Shown here one piece after another: positions 28,619-36,022 of a DNA stretch of 64,000 bases. This DNA comes from JBKPNJ01 sp963695705 (GTDB lineage Bacteria > Actinomycetota > Actinomycetes > Propionibacteriales > Nocardioidaceae). Location of the stretch: NCBI GenBank assembly GCA_963695705.1, contig CAVOHB010000006.1, positions 620,001 to 684,000 on the forward strand. The letters are read 5' to 3'. A program made the position numbers and the translations under genes. The notes under the pieces are model-generated. The model worked only from the letters and a program-made list of their open reading frames with translations. It made no database searches and was not told the DNA's origin. How positions within the stretch are numbered: position 1 is the first letter of the stretch; each line of letters opens with the position of its first letter.

Positions 28619-29653
28619 ATGCCCTCACCAGCCACCGAGGTCGATGCCGGCGGCCGTGCCGTCCGGGTGTCCAACCCCGACCGGGTCACGTTCCCGGCCA
28701 CGGCCGGCTCGGCCGCGGTGACCAAGCTCGACGTCGTCAGCTACTACCTGGCGGTCGGCGACGGAATTCTGCGCGCGCTGGCGCGGCGACCGACCACCCT
28801 GCAACGGCATCCCGACGGCATCGACGGAGAGGCCTTCTTCCAGAAGCGGATGCCCAAGGGCGCGCCATCCTGGGTGGAGTCCGCGCGGATCGCGTTCCCC
28901 AGCGGTCGCTTCGCCGACGAGGTGTGCCCGCTGGAGCTCGCAGTCGTGGCCTGGGCCGCGCAGATGGGCACGATCACGTTTCATCCGTGGCCGGTGCGAC
29001 GCGAGCATGCCGATAACCCCGACGAGCTGCGCCTCGACCTCGATCCGCAGCCAGGCACCGACTTCGCCGACGCCGCCCTGGTCGCCGGTGAGGCGCGGGT
29101 GCTGCTCGACGACCTTGGGTACCGGGGTTTCCTCAAGACGTCAGGGAACAGAGGGCTGCACGTCTATGTCCGCATCGAGCCGCGCTGGTCGTTCACCGAC
29201 GTACGCCACGGCGCGATCGCGTTCGGCCGGGAGCTCGAGCGTCGGATGCCGGACAGGGTCACGACGAACTGGTGGAAGGAGGAGCGCGGACAGCGGGTCT
29301 TCGTGGACTACAACCAGAACTGCAGGGACCGGACGATCGCCAGCGCGTACAGCCTCAGGCCGTTGCCCGGTGCCCCGGTGTCCACGCCGCTGCAGTGGGA
29401 CGAGCTGGGCGCGGCCGACCCGCGTGACCTGACCATCCACAGCGTGCCCGGACGCTTTGCCGAGATAGGGGACCCGCACAGCGAGATCGACGACGTGGCG
29501 CACCCGCTCGAGCCGCTGCTGGAGATGTACGCGCGCGACGAGGCAGCCGGCTTGGGCGACATGCCGTACCCGCCGGAGTACCCGAAGATGCCCGGCGAGC
29601 CACCCAGGGTCCAGCCGAGCAAGAAGAACCCGCTCAACTGGGAGAACACCTAG
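28619..29653 (+). CDS. LigD-like polymerase/primase (PolDom), stand-alone
   Basis: 344 residues matching the polymerase domain of bacterial LigD: VRVSNPDRVTFPA, the metal-binding DELRLDLDPQPG (Asp-Leu-Asp), KTSGNRGLHVYVRI, and VDYNQNCRDRTIASAYSLR. These enzymes extend ends during non-homologous end joining and prefer ribonucleotides. No ligase or nuclease domain is attached; a separate ATP-dependent ligase lies 1.8 kb away in the opposite strand. Ku is not in the window. Confidence 0.92.
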   Translation: MPSPATEVDAGGRAVRVSNPDRVTFPATAGSAAVTKLDVVSYYLAVGDGILRALARRPTTLQRHPDGIDGEAFFQKRMPKGAPSWVESARIAFPSGRFADEVCPLELAVVAWAAQMGTITFHPWPVRREHADNPDELRLDLDPQPGTDFADAALVAGEARVLLDDLGYRGFLKTSGNRGLHVYVRIEPRWSFTDVRHGAIAFGRELERRMPDRVTTNWWKEERGQRVFVDYNQNCRDRTIASAYSLRPLPGAPVSTPLQWDELGAADPRDLTIHSVPGRFAEIGDPHSEIDDVAHPLEPLLEMYARDEAAGLGDMPYPPEYPKMPGEPPRVQPSKKNPLNWENT

Positions 29654-29693
29654 ACTCCCGGATCGCCCGAGGTGGTCCGGCGCCGGGTCGCGC

Positions 29694-30017
29694 TCAAGCC
29701 GATTGTTCGGCCGTGCCGGGGTCGCCTGCGCCGCACATCTGCGACAACGAGTCGGCCCGCAGACACAGCATCGCGACGACCAAGCCACCGACGTCGGTGC
29801 TGGTCATGTCGTCCAGGACGAACGTCTCGTCTCCGGCCCTGATGTGCATCTGTGTCCGTCCGGGCCGCTCGGCACTGTCGAGGCGGACCAGCTGCACGTA
29901 GCGCTCCGGCCGGTCAGACCAGCTCTCGGCCGCCGACCGGTGTGCGACTCCGGGCTGGCCCCCCTCCCGGGCGTACGAGCCGTGCGAGCGGCACCAGGGC
30001 GGGCAGGTCTGGGCCAC
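29694..30017 (-). CDS. Small hypothetical protein with Cys-rich start (DUF6907-like)
   Basis: 107 residues from GTG 30017. Begins AQTCPPWCRSHGSY, resembling the CPPWC-x-H motif of DUF6907-type proteins in actinomycetes, and continues with a domain containing YVQLVRLDS and DETFVLDDMTSTD. No signal peptide or membrane span. Assignment to the DUF is tentative and the function unknown. Confidence 0.6.
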   Translation of the reverse strand: MAQTCPPWCRSHGSYAREGGQPGVAHRSAAESWSDRPERYVQLVRLDSAERPGRTQMHIRAGDETFVLDDMTSTDVGGLVVAMLCLRADSLSQMCGAGDPGTAEQSA

Positions 30018-30467
30018 GGTCTTCCCGGTCGTCGTCAGGGCATCTCCTTCGGGTGGGCGAAGACTAGCCGAGGCTCATCCGAGGTCCTCACCGAGGTGAG
30101 GACCTCCGTCCGAGAACGGACGCTTGATCCAGGCTGGCTAGCGTTCCACACGTCGGAGGCGGAAGGCCTTCACGACACAGATGATCGCGACGAGCAGTAG
30201 CACCAGGGTTATCGGCACAGTGTTGATGAGCACCAGCTGCAGAGCCGAGGTAGAGCCCTCCGATGACCGCGCAGACGGTTGAGTCCCTAGGCCGAGAGCG
30301 GCTGTTGAGCTGCCGGGAGTCACCCGTGGTTCGGTCCTGACTGACCCGACCACCGGGAACCTGGCTCCGGACTGGTTGCTGACATGAGCGCCTCACAACG
30401 GTTGTCGCCTCGAGTCGGGCTGGAAGGCCACCGGTCGGTGAACGAGACATCAATGGTGACCGCCCGG
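30018..30467. other. Interval with one doubtful small membrane ORF
   Basis: A minus-strand frame from GTG 30353 to 30138 encodes 71 residues ending in a single hydrophobic helix, TVPITLVLLLVAIICVVKAF, and a basic tail RLRRVER, as in small tail-anchored proteins. The first 35 residues are low-complexity and the ribosome site is unconvincing. Nothing else in the interval looks coding. Confidence 0.35.
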
Positions 30468-30836
30468 GCTAGTGCCGGGAATTGCGCGGTTGTTGGTCAC
30501 GGTTGGTCGGCGGTCGGTCGGTGACCGTCTACCGCGCAAAAAGACGATGCTGTGCGGGTCATGCTGACGCACCACCCCAAGAGGCCCAGTGTTCGGCCGC
30601 GGCAAGAAGTGTGCGGTTGTTACGGGTAAACGGGTGCGACAACTCTCATCGCCTGCACACAAGTCTGCGGAGCACAGGACCGCTGCGGTCGGCCACGGAC
30701 CCGAGCCATCGAGGCCGCGCGAACCCTCGCCGGAACCCGTGCCTACCGGCGTGAACGTTGTCGGATGGCGCGTCAACAGGTGCCGGATCGCGCGAGGAAA
30801 CCGTCGGATCGCGTGAAATAAGCGTCGGATCGCGGT
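30468..30836 (+). repeat. Interspersed repeat element with a 21-bp-spaced array, copy B
   Basis: Begins GTGCCGGGAATTGCGCGGTT and ends with four G(T/C)CGGAT cores at 30760, 30782, 30803 and 30824 (spacing 21-22 bp). It matches the 8690-8935 element over several blocks, in the same orientation, but carries about 120 extra bases between the GGTCACGGTTG block and the CAACTCTCATCGCCTGCACA block. Here too it sits immediately downstream of a minus-strand gene. Confidence 0.75.
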
Positions 30837-30844
30837 TGAGGGGG

Positions 30845-31372
30845 CTAGACGCCGGTGACGCCCTCGCCGGAGCCAGACTGCTCGGCGAAGGTCTCGTGCT
30901 CGAGGAGGTGGAGCACGGGCACGCCGAGATGCCGCCGGGCGCGCGAGGTCCAGTCGCGGTGGAAGAACCCCGCGACGACATGTGGCCGGGTGAGGATGAT
31001 CGTCTCGCGCGCGCCGCTCTTCTTGACCTCGGCGATCAAGGCGTCGACCGGGTCGATCGTGGTCACCTCGCTGACGGCCTCGCGTCCCTTGGCTTTGAGA
31101 GCCGCGGCGCTGGCGGCGGCCGCGGCCCGGCTGCCCTCGACGATCTCGTGCTGCAACAGTTCGAGGTCGACATCCGGAGTCAGCGGGATGTTCGACAGCG
31201 TGTCGCTCGCCGCCAGGTTGCCGAGGGTGGCCTCGACCTGTCCGGAGGGGTCCTCGACCGGCAGCAGCACGTGGTAGACGACCTGTTCGTCGATGCCCTC
31301 GTGCAGGCTGGTTATCTGAGTGGCGTCGAGGTCCGACAGCTCCTGCTCGATGAGCAGCACGACGTGATACAT
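30845..31372 (-). CDS. Hypothetical protein, universal-stress-like alpha/beta fold (tentative)
   Basis: 175 residues. MYHVVLLIEQELSDLDATQI, a middle helix rich in Ala (SRAAAAASAAALKAKGREA), then ETIILTRPHVVAGFFHRDW and RHLGVPVLHLLEHE. The alternating strands and the C-terminal GVPVLHL resemble a nucleotide-binding stress-protein fold but no ATP loop (G-x2-G-x9-G) is seen. A conserved actinobacterial hypothetical type. Next to the DNA ligase gene in the same direction, 48 bp apart. Confidence 0.7.
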   Translation of the reverse strand: MYHVVLLIEQELSDLDATQITSLHEGIDEQVVYHVLLPVEDPSGQVEATLGNLAASDTLSNIPLTPDVDLELLQHEIVEGSRAAAAASAAALKAKGREAVSEVTTIDPVDALIAEVKKSGARETIILTRPHVVAGFFHRDWTSRARRHLGVPVLHLLEHETFAEQSGSGEGVTGV

Positions 31373-31420
31373 CCAGACTCCTCGCCAGGCTCGATGTGGG
31401 ACCAGCGTACGCCCCGCAGG

Positions 31421-32512
31421 TCAGCTCCCCAGGACCTCGTTGAGGTCGTACGACACGGGCTCCTGGAGCTGCTCGTACGTGCACGACGTCGGGTCGCGAT
31501 CGGGACGCCACCGCCGGAACTGTGTCGTGTGCCGAAAGCGGCTGCCCTCCATGTGGTCGTAGGCCACCTCGGCGACCATGACGGGATCAAGCGGCACCCA
31601 CGACTGATCCTTGCCGGCGTTCCACCGCGACTGTGCCCCGGGCATCCGGTCACCCGTCGCGGCCGTCGCCCACTCCGCCCATGGGTGACGGTCAGGTGGT
31701 ACGACCAGGGGTTCGAGCTCGTCGACGAGCTCGGCGCGCCGGCTCGCCCCGAAGGCCGCGCTCACCCCGACGTGCTGCAGCCGTCCGTCATCGTCGAACA
31801 GGCCGAGCAGCAGCGACCCGAGCAGCGGTCGCTCGGGCTTGGACGTCTTGTGCAGCCGGTAGCCGGCGACCACGACGTCAGCGGTGCGTTCGTGCTTGAC
31901 CTTGAGCATGGCTCGCACGCCGGGCTGGTATGTGGTGCTCAGCGGTTTGGCAACCACGCCGTCGAGGCCGGCCCCCTCGAAGCTCTCGAACCAGCTCTGC
32001 GCGATGGCATGGTCGCGGGTCGCGGGGGTGAGGTGGATCGGTGGCTCCGCCCCGGACATCGCCTGCTCGAGGCGTTCGCGCCGAGCGCCGAGAGGCTGCT
32101 CGACGAGCCTCTCGTCCCCGATCGCCAGCAGGTCGAAGGCGACGAAAGCGGCGGGTGTCTCCACGCTCAGCCTGACCACTCGAGAGTCCGCCGGGTGGAT
32201 CCGTTCCAGCAGTCGCTCGAAGTCGAGCCGGTCGCCGGTCGCCACGAAGATCTCCCCGTCGACCACACACCGCTCGGGCAGCGACTTCTTGGCGGCGGCT
32301 ACCACCTCCGGGAAGTACCGGGTCAGTGGTCTCTCGTTGCGGCTGCCCAGCAGCACCTCGCCGCCGTCACGAAAGACGATGCACCGGAAGCCGTCCCACT
32401 TGGGTTCGTACAGGAACCCGCCATCGACCTTCTCCGGAGCGGGCACACCCTTCACCGACTTCGCCAGCATCGGCGAGACGGGCGGGTTGACGGGCAGATC
32501 CATGGCATCCAT
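31421..32512 (-). CDS. ATP-dependent DNA ligase (LigC-like)
   Basis: 363 residues, adenylation plus OB-fold domains only. The nucleotidyl-lysine motif is EPKWDGFR; downstream VVDGEIF (motif III), FVAFDLLAIG (IIIa), GLDGVVAKPL (IV) and MLKVKHERTADVVVAGYR (V) are all in order. Mycobacterial LigC-type ligases act as back-up repair or end-joining ligases. The polymerase module encoded nearby may act with it. A second in-frame ATG lies 3 codons in. The RibD-like reductase ends 5 bp upstream. Confidence 0.93.
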   Translation of the reverse strand: MDAMDLPVNPPVSPMLAKSVKGVPAPEKVDGGFLYEPKWDGFRCIVFRDGGEVLLGSRNERPLTRYFPEVVAAAKKSLPERCVVDGEIFVATGDRLDFERLLERIHPADSRVVRLSVETPAAFVAFDLLAIGDERLVEQPLGARRERLEQAMSGAEPPIHLTPATRDHAIAQSWFESFEGAGLDGVVAKPLSTTYQPGVRAMLKVKHERTADVVVAGYRLHKTSKPERPLLGSLLLGLFDDDGRLQHVGVSAAFGASRRAELVDELEPLVVPPDRHPWAEWATAATGDRMPGAQSRWNAGKDQSWVPLDPVMVAEVAYDHMEGSRFRHTTQFRRWRPDRDPTSCTYEQLQEPVSYDLNEVLGS

Positions 32513-32516
32513 CGTC

Positions 32517-33290
32517 TCAGTTCGGGGGCGGACGACGGGCGAACCGGCACAGCAGATTGTCGTCGTCGAGCAGCAGATGTTCCAGGGTGAACAGTGGCGG
32601 CGGTACGACGGCCTCCCCGTGGGTCAGCCGCAGGCCGTCGCCTCCCAGCACGGTGGGCGACACGGTGAGGCAGAGCTCGTCGAGCTGACCGGCGGCCGCC
32701 AGGTCGCGCGTCAGCGTGGGCCCGCCCTCGCACAGGATGCGGCGGTACCCGCGCATCTCGAGCTCGTCCAGGGCGACGCCGAGGTCCACCTGTTCGCGAC
32801 CGGCGACGATCACGTCGGCGAGCTCGCGTACCTCGTCCAGCCGGGAGCTGGGAGCGTCGGCGATGGTGATGACGATGGTCGGGGCACGGCCACCGCGCAG
32901 CAGGTCGGGAGACAGGCCCAACGTCCGGGTGACGACCGCCAGTGGCGGCACCGGCGCCAGACCGTGCCGCTTGCGCAGCGCGGCACGCGTCTCACTGCTC
33001 TTGACCGGCATGTACACCTCGCTTCGGGCGGTGCCGGCTCCGACCAGGATCACGTCGCTGAGACTGCGCAGCAGCGCGAACACGCGTTTGTCTCCGGTGC
33101 TGGATATGCTGCGCGACCTGCTGTCGTGACCCTGTACCGAACCGTCGAGTGTGGCGACGAAGTTCGCGCGCACCCACCGGCGGTCCGCGGGGTAGGCGTA
33201 GAGGTTCTCGAGTTCGTCATCGCTGACAGTCGTGTCGCCGGAAGCCGCCGTCGCGGCAGCCGGTGACACGTCGGGAAAGAGGACACGCAT
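32517..33290 (-). CDS. Pyrimidine reductase-family protein (RibD C-terminal-like)
   Basis: 257 residues from ATG 33290. RWVRANFVATLDGSVQG, DKRVFALLRSLSDVILVGAGT and YRRILCEGGPTLTRDLAAAG are the RibD/DHFR-like reductase blocks, with the NADPH-binding Gly-rich segments. It would reduce a pyrimidine or pteridine ribose group, in riboflavin or deazaflavin metabolism, but the true substrate is unknown. Divergent from ppk2 across 90 bp and closely followed by the DNA ligase. Confidence 0.88.
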   Translation of the reverse strand: MRVLFPDVSPAAATAASGDTTVSDDELENLYAYPADRRWVRANFVATLDGSVQGHDSRSRSISSTGDKRVFALLRSLSDVILVGAGTARSEVYMPVKSSETRAALRKRHGLAPVPPLAVVTRTLGLSPDLLRGGRAPTIVITIADAPSSRLDEVRELADVIVAGREQVDLGVALDELEMRGYRRILCEGGPTLTRDLAAAGQLDELCLTVSPTVLGGDGLRLTHGEAVVPPPLFTLEHLLLDDDNLLCRFARRPPPN

Positions 33291-33380
33291 GCGGGCGATC
33301 CTGCCATGTCTGAGTTCCGTCGCATCGAGATGCTTGCGGCTCCCGCTGACAGCCACGCCACAGTACGTGATACTGCCGCC

Positions 33381-34229
33381 ATGCCCGCGCTCCAGCAGTC
33401 TCTGGCCCAGCGACTACGCGTCCCGGACGGGCCGGTCAACCTGACCGCGTTGGACACCCGGGCGACACCGGGCTTCAGCGGCGGCAAGCAAGAGGGCAAG
33501 GAGGCGCTCGGCGAGCTCGGCGAGCAGTTGTCGGAGTACCAGGAGCGGCTGTTCGCGGAGGGACGCACCGGCGGTGTGCACCGGATCCTTGTTGTCCTGC
33601 AGGGGATGGACACCTCCGGCAAGGGCGGCACCGTCCGCCACTGCGCGGGAATGCTGGATCCCCAGGGTCTGCACGTCGCGTCGTTCCAGGCGCCTACCCC
33701 GGCAGAGCGCAAGCGGGGGTTCCTCTGGCGAATCAGGCAGCAGACTCCACGGCCGGGCATGATCGGGTTCTTCGACCGCTCGCACTACGAGGACGTGCTC
33801 ATCGCGCGGGTCCGCAAGCTCGCCTCCGCCTCGACGATCAACAACCGGTACGAGTCGATCAACAACTTCGAGGCGGACCTGGCCGAAGACGGCACCACCG
33901 TCATCAAGTGCTTCCTGCACATCTCCAAGGACGAGCAACGCGACCGATTGGCGGCACGGCTGGACGATCCGACGAAGCACTGGAAGTTCAACCCCGCCGA
34001 CATCGACGAACGCCTGCTGTGGGACGACTACCAGCAGGCCTACGCGATCGCCCTGCAGAGATGCAGCACGAATGTCGCGCCCTGGCTGGTGATCCCGAGC
34101 GACCGGAAGTGGTATCGCAACTGGGCCGTCAGCGCGGTGTTGCTGGAACATCTCCAGGCGCTGAACCCACCCTGGCCCAAGGGCGACTTCGACGTCGACG
34201 AACAGCGAAAGCGGCTCGCCGCAACCTGA
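33381..34229 (+). CDS. Polyphosphate kinase 2-family phosphotransferase
   Basis: 282 residues from ATG 33381. Walker A is LQGMDTSGKGG, the lid/Walker B region includes GFFDRSHYEDVLIARVR, and DPTKHWKFNPADIDER is the typical late block. PPK2 enzymes make nucleotides from polyphosphate or the reverse; the class (ADP/AMP use) is not decided by what I can see. Its end is followed by the third repeat array. Confidence 0.93.
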   Translation: MPALQQSLAQRLRVPDGPVNLTALDTRATPGFSGGKQEGKEALGELGEQLSEYQERLFAEGRTGGVHRILVVLQGMDTSGKGGTVRHCAGMLDPQGLHVASFQAPTPAERKRGFLWRIRQQTPRPGMIGFFDRSHYEDVLIARVRKLASASTINNRYESINNFEADLAEDGTTVIKCFLHISKDEQRDRLAARLDDPTKHWKFNPADIDERLLWDDYQQAYAIALQRCSTNVAPWLVIPSDRKWYRNWAVSAVLLEHLQALNPPWPKGDFDVDEQRKRLAAT

Positions 34230-34257
34230 CTTCCCCTCGCCGCAACCTGACCACCCC

Positions 34258-34318
34258 CTGCCCGCGATCCGACACTTGTCGCGGGCGATCCGACACTTCC
34301 TGCACGGCGATCCGGGGC
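34258..34318 (-). repeat. 21-bp-spaced repeat array, copy C (short)
   Basis: Three GATCCG cores at 34266, 34287 and 34309 in the opposite orientation to copies A and B; the first two read CGATCCGACACTT and the last is degenerate. Two CGCCGCAACCTGAC direct repeats (about 34218-34248) precede it. It lies between the convergent ppk2 and CbiX-like genes. Confidence 0.65.
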
Positions 34319-34340
34319 CTACAGCTGGCTCGACCTCGGA

Positions 34341-35090
34341 TCATGCTGGGATCGGCAGCATCTCCACGGCACCAACGAGGTAACGGGAAACGATGGTACG
34401 GACGACCTCCGGATCGGCTCCGAGCGGTTGCGCGACGGCGACCGCGCCCGCTTCGAGGGCGAGCTCCTCGGTACGGTCCGGGAGTGACCCCGGCGCGAGG
34501 AAGTAGGACCCGACGGCGATGTGCCGGCGCCCTTCCCGGCGAAACGCGCGCACCGCCTCGCCGGCACTGGGCGGGACCGCACAGGCGTACGCGGCCACCG
34601 CCGGCAGCTTGTGCCGGGCCCCCCAGAGCCGGGCCACCCGGGCCACGGCCTGGTTCGCCAGCGAGTCCGAGGAGCCGGCGCAGGCGAGGACCAGCGCATC
34701 GAGCTCGCGTACCCGTGCCGCGCTCAACGAGGTGCGCAGGCGCCGGTCGAGCGCATTCACCAGCCCAGCCTCGAAGCCGAGCACGGCGGCTGCGCGGACG
34801 AGCAGATCGGGATGTGAGTGGGTCGCGGCGTCCAACACGGCCGGCACGTCCACCCTTGCGTGGAACGCGTCGGTCAGGAGCAGGGGTACGACGACGACCT
34901 CCTCTACCCCGTCGCGGGCGAGACGGTCGAACACGGCGGCCGGGCGAGGCTCACAGTGGTCGAGGAACGCCACCTCGACCCGCAGGTCGGGGCGCAGTCG
35001 GGCGACGCGACAGCACAGGGCCTTCACCGTCGCGGCCGAGCGGGGGTCCCGGCTGCCGTGAGCCAGGGCCAGTAGGGCGGGAGCGGTCAC
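34341..35090 (-). CDS. Sirohydrochlorin chelatase (CbiX/SirB-like)
   Basis: 249 residues with two related halves. The N-terminal half has LLALAHGSRDPRS, where the His is a metal ligand, and LLLTDAFHARVDVP with the second His; the C-terminal half repeats the fold without the first His motif. In this position, behind sulfite reductase and cysH, it most likely inserts iron into sirohydrochlorin to make siroheme for the reductase. Cobalt insertion cannot be excluded. Confidence 0.9.
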   Translation of the reverse strand: MTAPALLALAHGSRDPRSAATVKALCCRVARLRPDLRVEVAFLDHCEPRPAAVFDRLARDGVEEVVVVPLLLTDAFHARVDVPAVLDAATHSHPDLLVRAAAVLGFEAGLVNALDRRLRTSLSAARVRELDALVLACAGSSDSLANQAVARVARLWGARHKLPAVAAYACAVPPSAGEAVRAFRREGRRHIAVGSYFLAPGSLPDRTEELALEAGAVAVAQPLGADPEVVRTIVSRYLVGAVEMLPIPA

Positions 35091-35141
35091 GTGCCTTCTC
35101 CTCTCCGGTGGAGGACGTGCGGGGGTGGTGGTGCGGGAACG

Positions 35142-35858
35142 TCAGTGAATGCCGCACTCGGTCTTGCCCATGCCGGCCCAGCGGCCGCTTCGGGGGTCGT
35201 CGCCCGGCGCGACGCGCTGTGTGCACGGCCAGCAGCCGATCGAGGGATACCCGTCGTACTGCAGGGGGTTGACGAGCACGTCGTTGTCCCGCACGTAGAG
35301 CTCGACGTCCTCCTGGGTCCACCGCGCGAGCGGCGAGACCTTGACCTTCTTCTTCTTGTCGTCCCAGCCCACGACCGGCGCGATCGCGCGGTCGTGGGTC
35401 TCCTCGCGTCGCAGCCCGGTTGCCCAGGCGTCGTACGACTCGAGGGTGCGCGTCAGGGGCGCCACCTTGCGGAGCGCGCAGCACAGGTCGGGATCGCGAG
35501 CCCACAGGTCCTTGCCGTGCCGCTCGTCCTGCTCGGCGACGCTGAGCTCGGGACGCACGGTGAGCAGGTTGATGGGAATCGTGTGACCCACCGCGTCGGC
35601 GGTTCCGATCGTCTCGGTGAAGTGGTAGCCGGTGTCGAGGAACACCACGTCGATACCGGGCGCCACCGTGGACGCCAGATGGGCGAGGACGGCGTCGGCC
35701 ATCGACGAGGCGACGCAGAAGCGGCTGCCGAACGTCTCGACAGCCCATTCGAGGATCACTCGCGCGGGAGCCAGCTCGAGCTCCGCGCCTGCGACCTTGG
35801 CGAGGTCACGCAACTGCTTCGCGGTTCTCTGCGTGCCTCGCGTCGTCGTTGCCGTCAT
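35142..35858 (-). CDS. cysH: Phosphoadenylyl/adenylyl-sulfate reductase
   Basis: 238 residues from ATG 35858. The PP-loop region has SSMADAVLAHL, DTGYHFTET follows, and Cys pairs DLCCALRK and CWPCTQ match the [4Fe-4S] type of reductase that uses APS, with catalytic Cys in ECGIH at the C-terminus. It produces sulfite for the neighbouring reductase. The start overlaps the zinc-ribbon stop (ATGA). Confidence 0.95.
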   Translation of the reverse strand: MTATTTRGTQRTAKQLRDLAKVAGAELELAPARVILEWAVETFGSRFCVASSMADAVLAHLASTVAPGIDVVFLDTGYHFTETIGTADAVGHTIPINLLTVRPELSVAEQDERHGKDLWARDPDLCCALRKVAPLTRTLESYDAWATGLRREETHDRAIAPVVGWDDKKKKVKVSPLARWTQEDVELYVRDNDVLVNPLQYDGYPSIGCWPCTQRVAPGDDPRSGRWAGMGKTECGIH

Positions 35859-36022
35859 GAGGCCGCTCCGGGAAGCGGTACGGCCGGCAGCAGACCCAGC
35901 ATCTTGACCGAGAACGCGCGTCGGCAGCTCCGGCACTCCCAGGCGCCGTGAGTCGCCTCGTGCGGAAACAGGTTCTCATCGCCGCAGTACGGGCAATGGA
36001 ACGGGACCGCGCGCTCGGTCAT
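35855..36022 (-). CDS. Small zinc-ribbon protein of the sulfate-reduction operon
   Basis: 55 residues from ATG 36022: MTERAVPFHCPYCGDENLFP then ECRSCRRAF, a CPYC/CRSC zinc ribbon, followed by a short hydrophobic tail. Its start overlaps the sulfite reductase stop by 4 nt and its stop overlaps cysH by 4 nt, so the three are translated as one chain. Function unknown; the fixed position suggests a role in assembling or feeding the iron-sulfur/siroheme enzymes. Confidence 0.85.
   Translation of the reverse strand: MTERAVPFHCPYCGDENLFPHEATHGAWECRSCRRAFSVKMLGLLPAVPLPGAAS

Noticed and set aside
30758..32590. 610-codon plus-strand open frame opposite the DNA ligase and stress-like genes
   Set aside because: It is the antisense shadow of two well conserved minus-strand genes; its translation is Arg/Gly/Pro low complexity without any family.
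34266..34318. Replication origin iterons
   Set aside because: No replication initiator gene lies near any of the three arrays and they lie at several chromosomal places.
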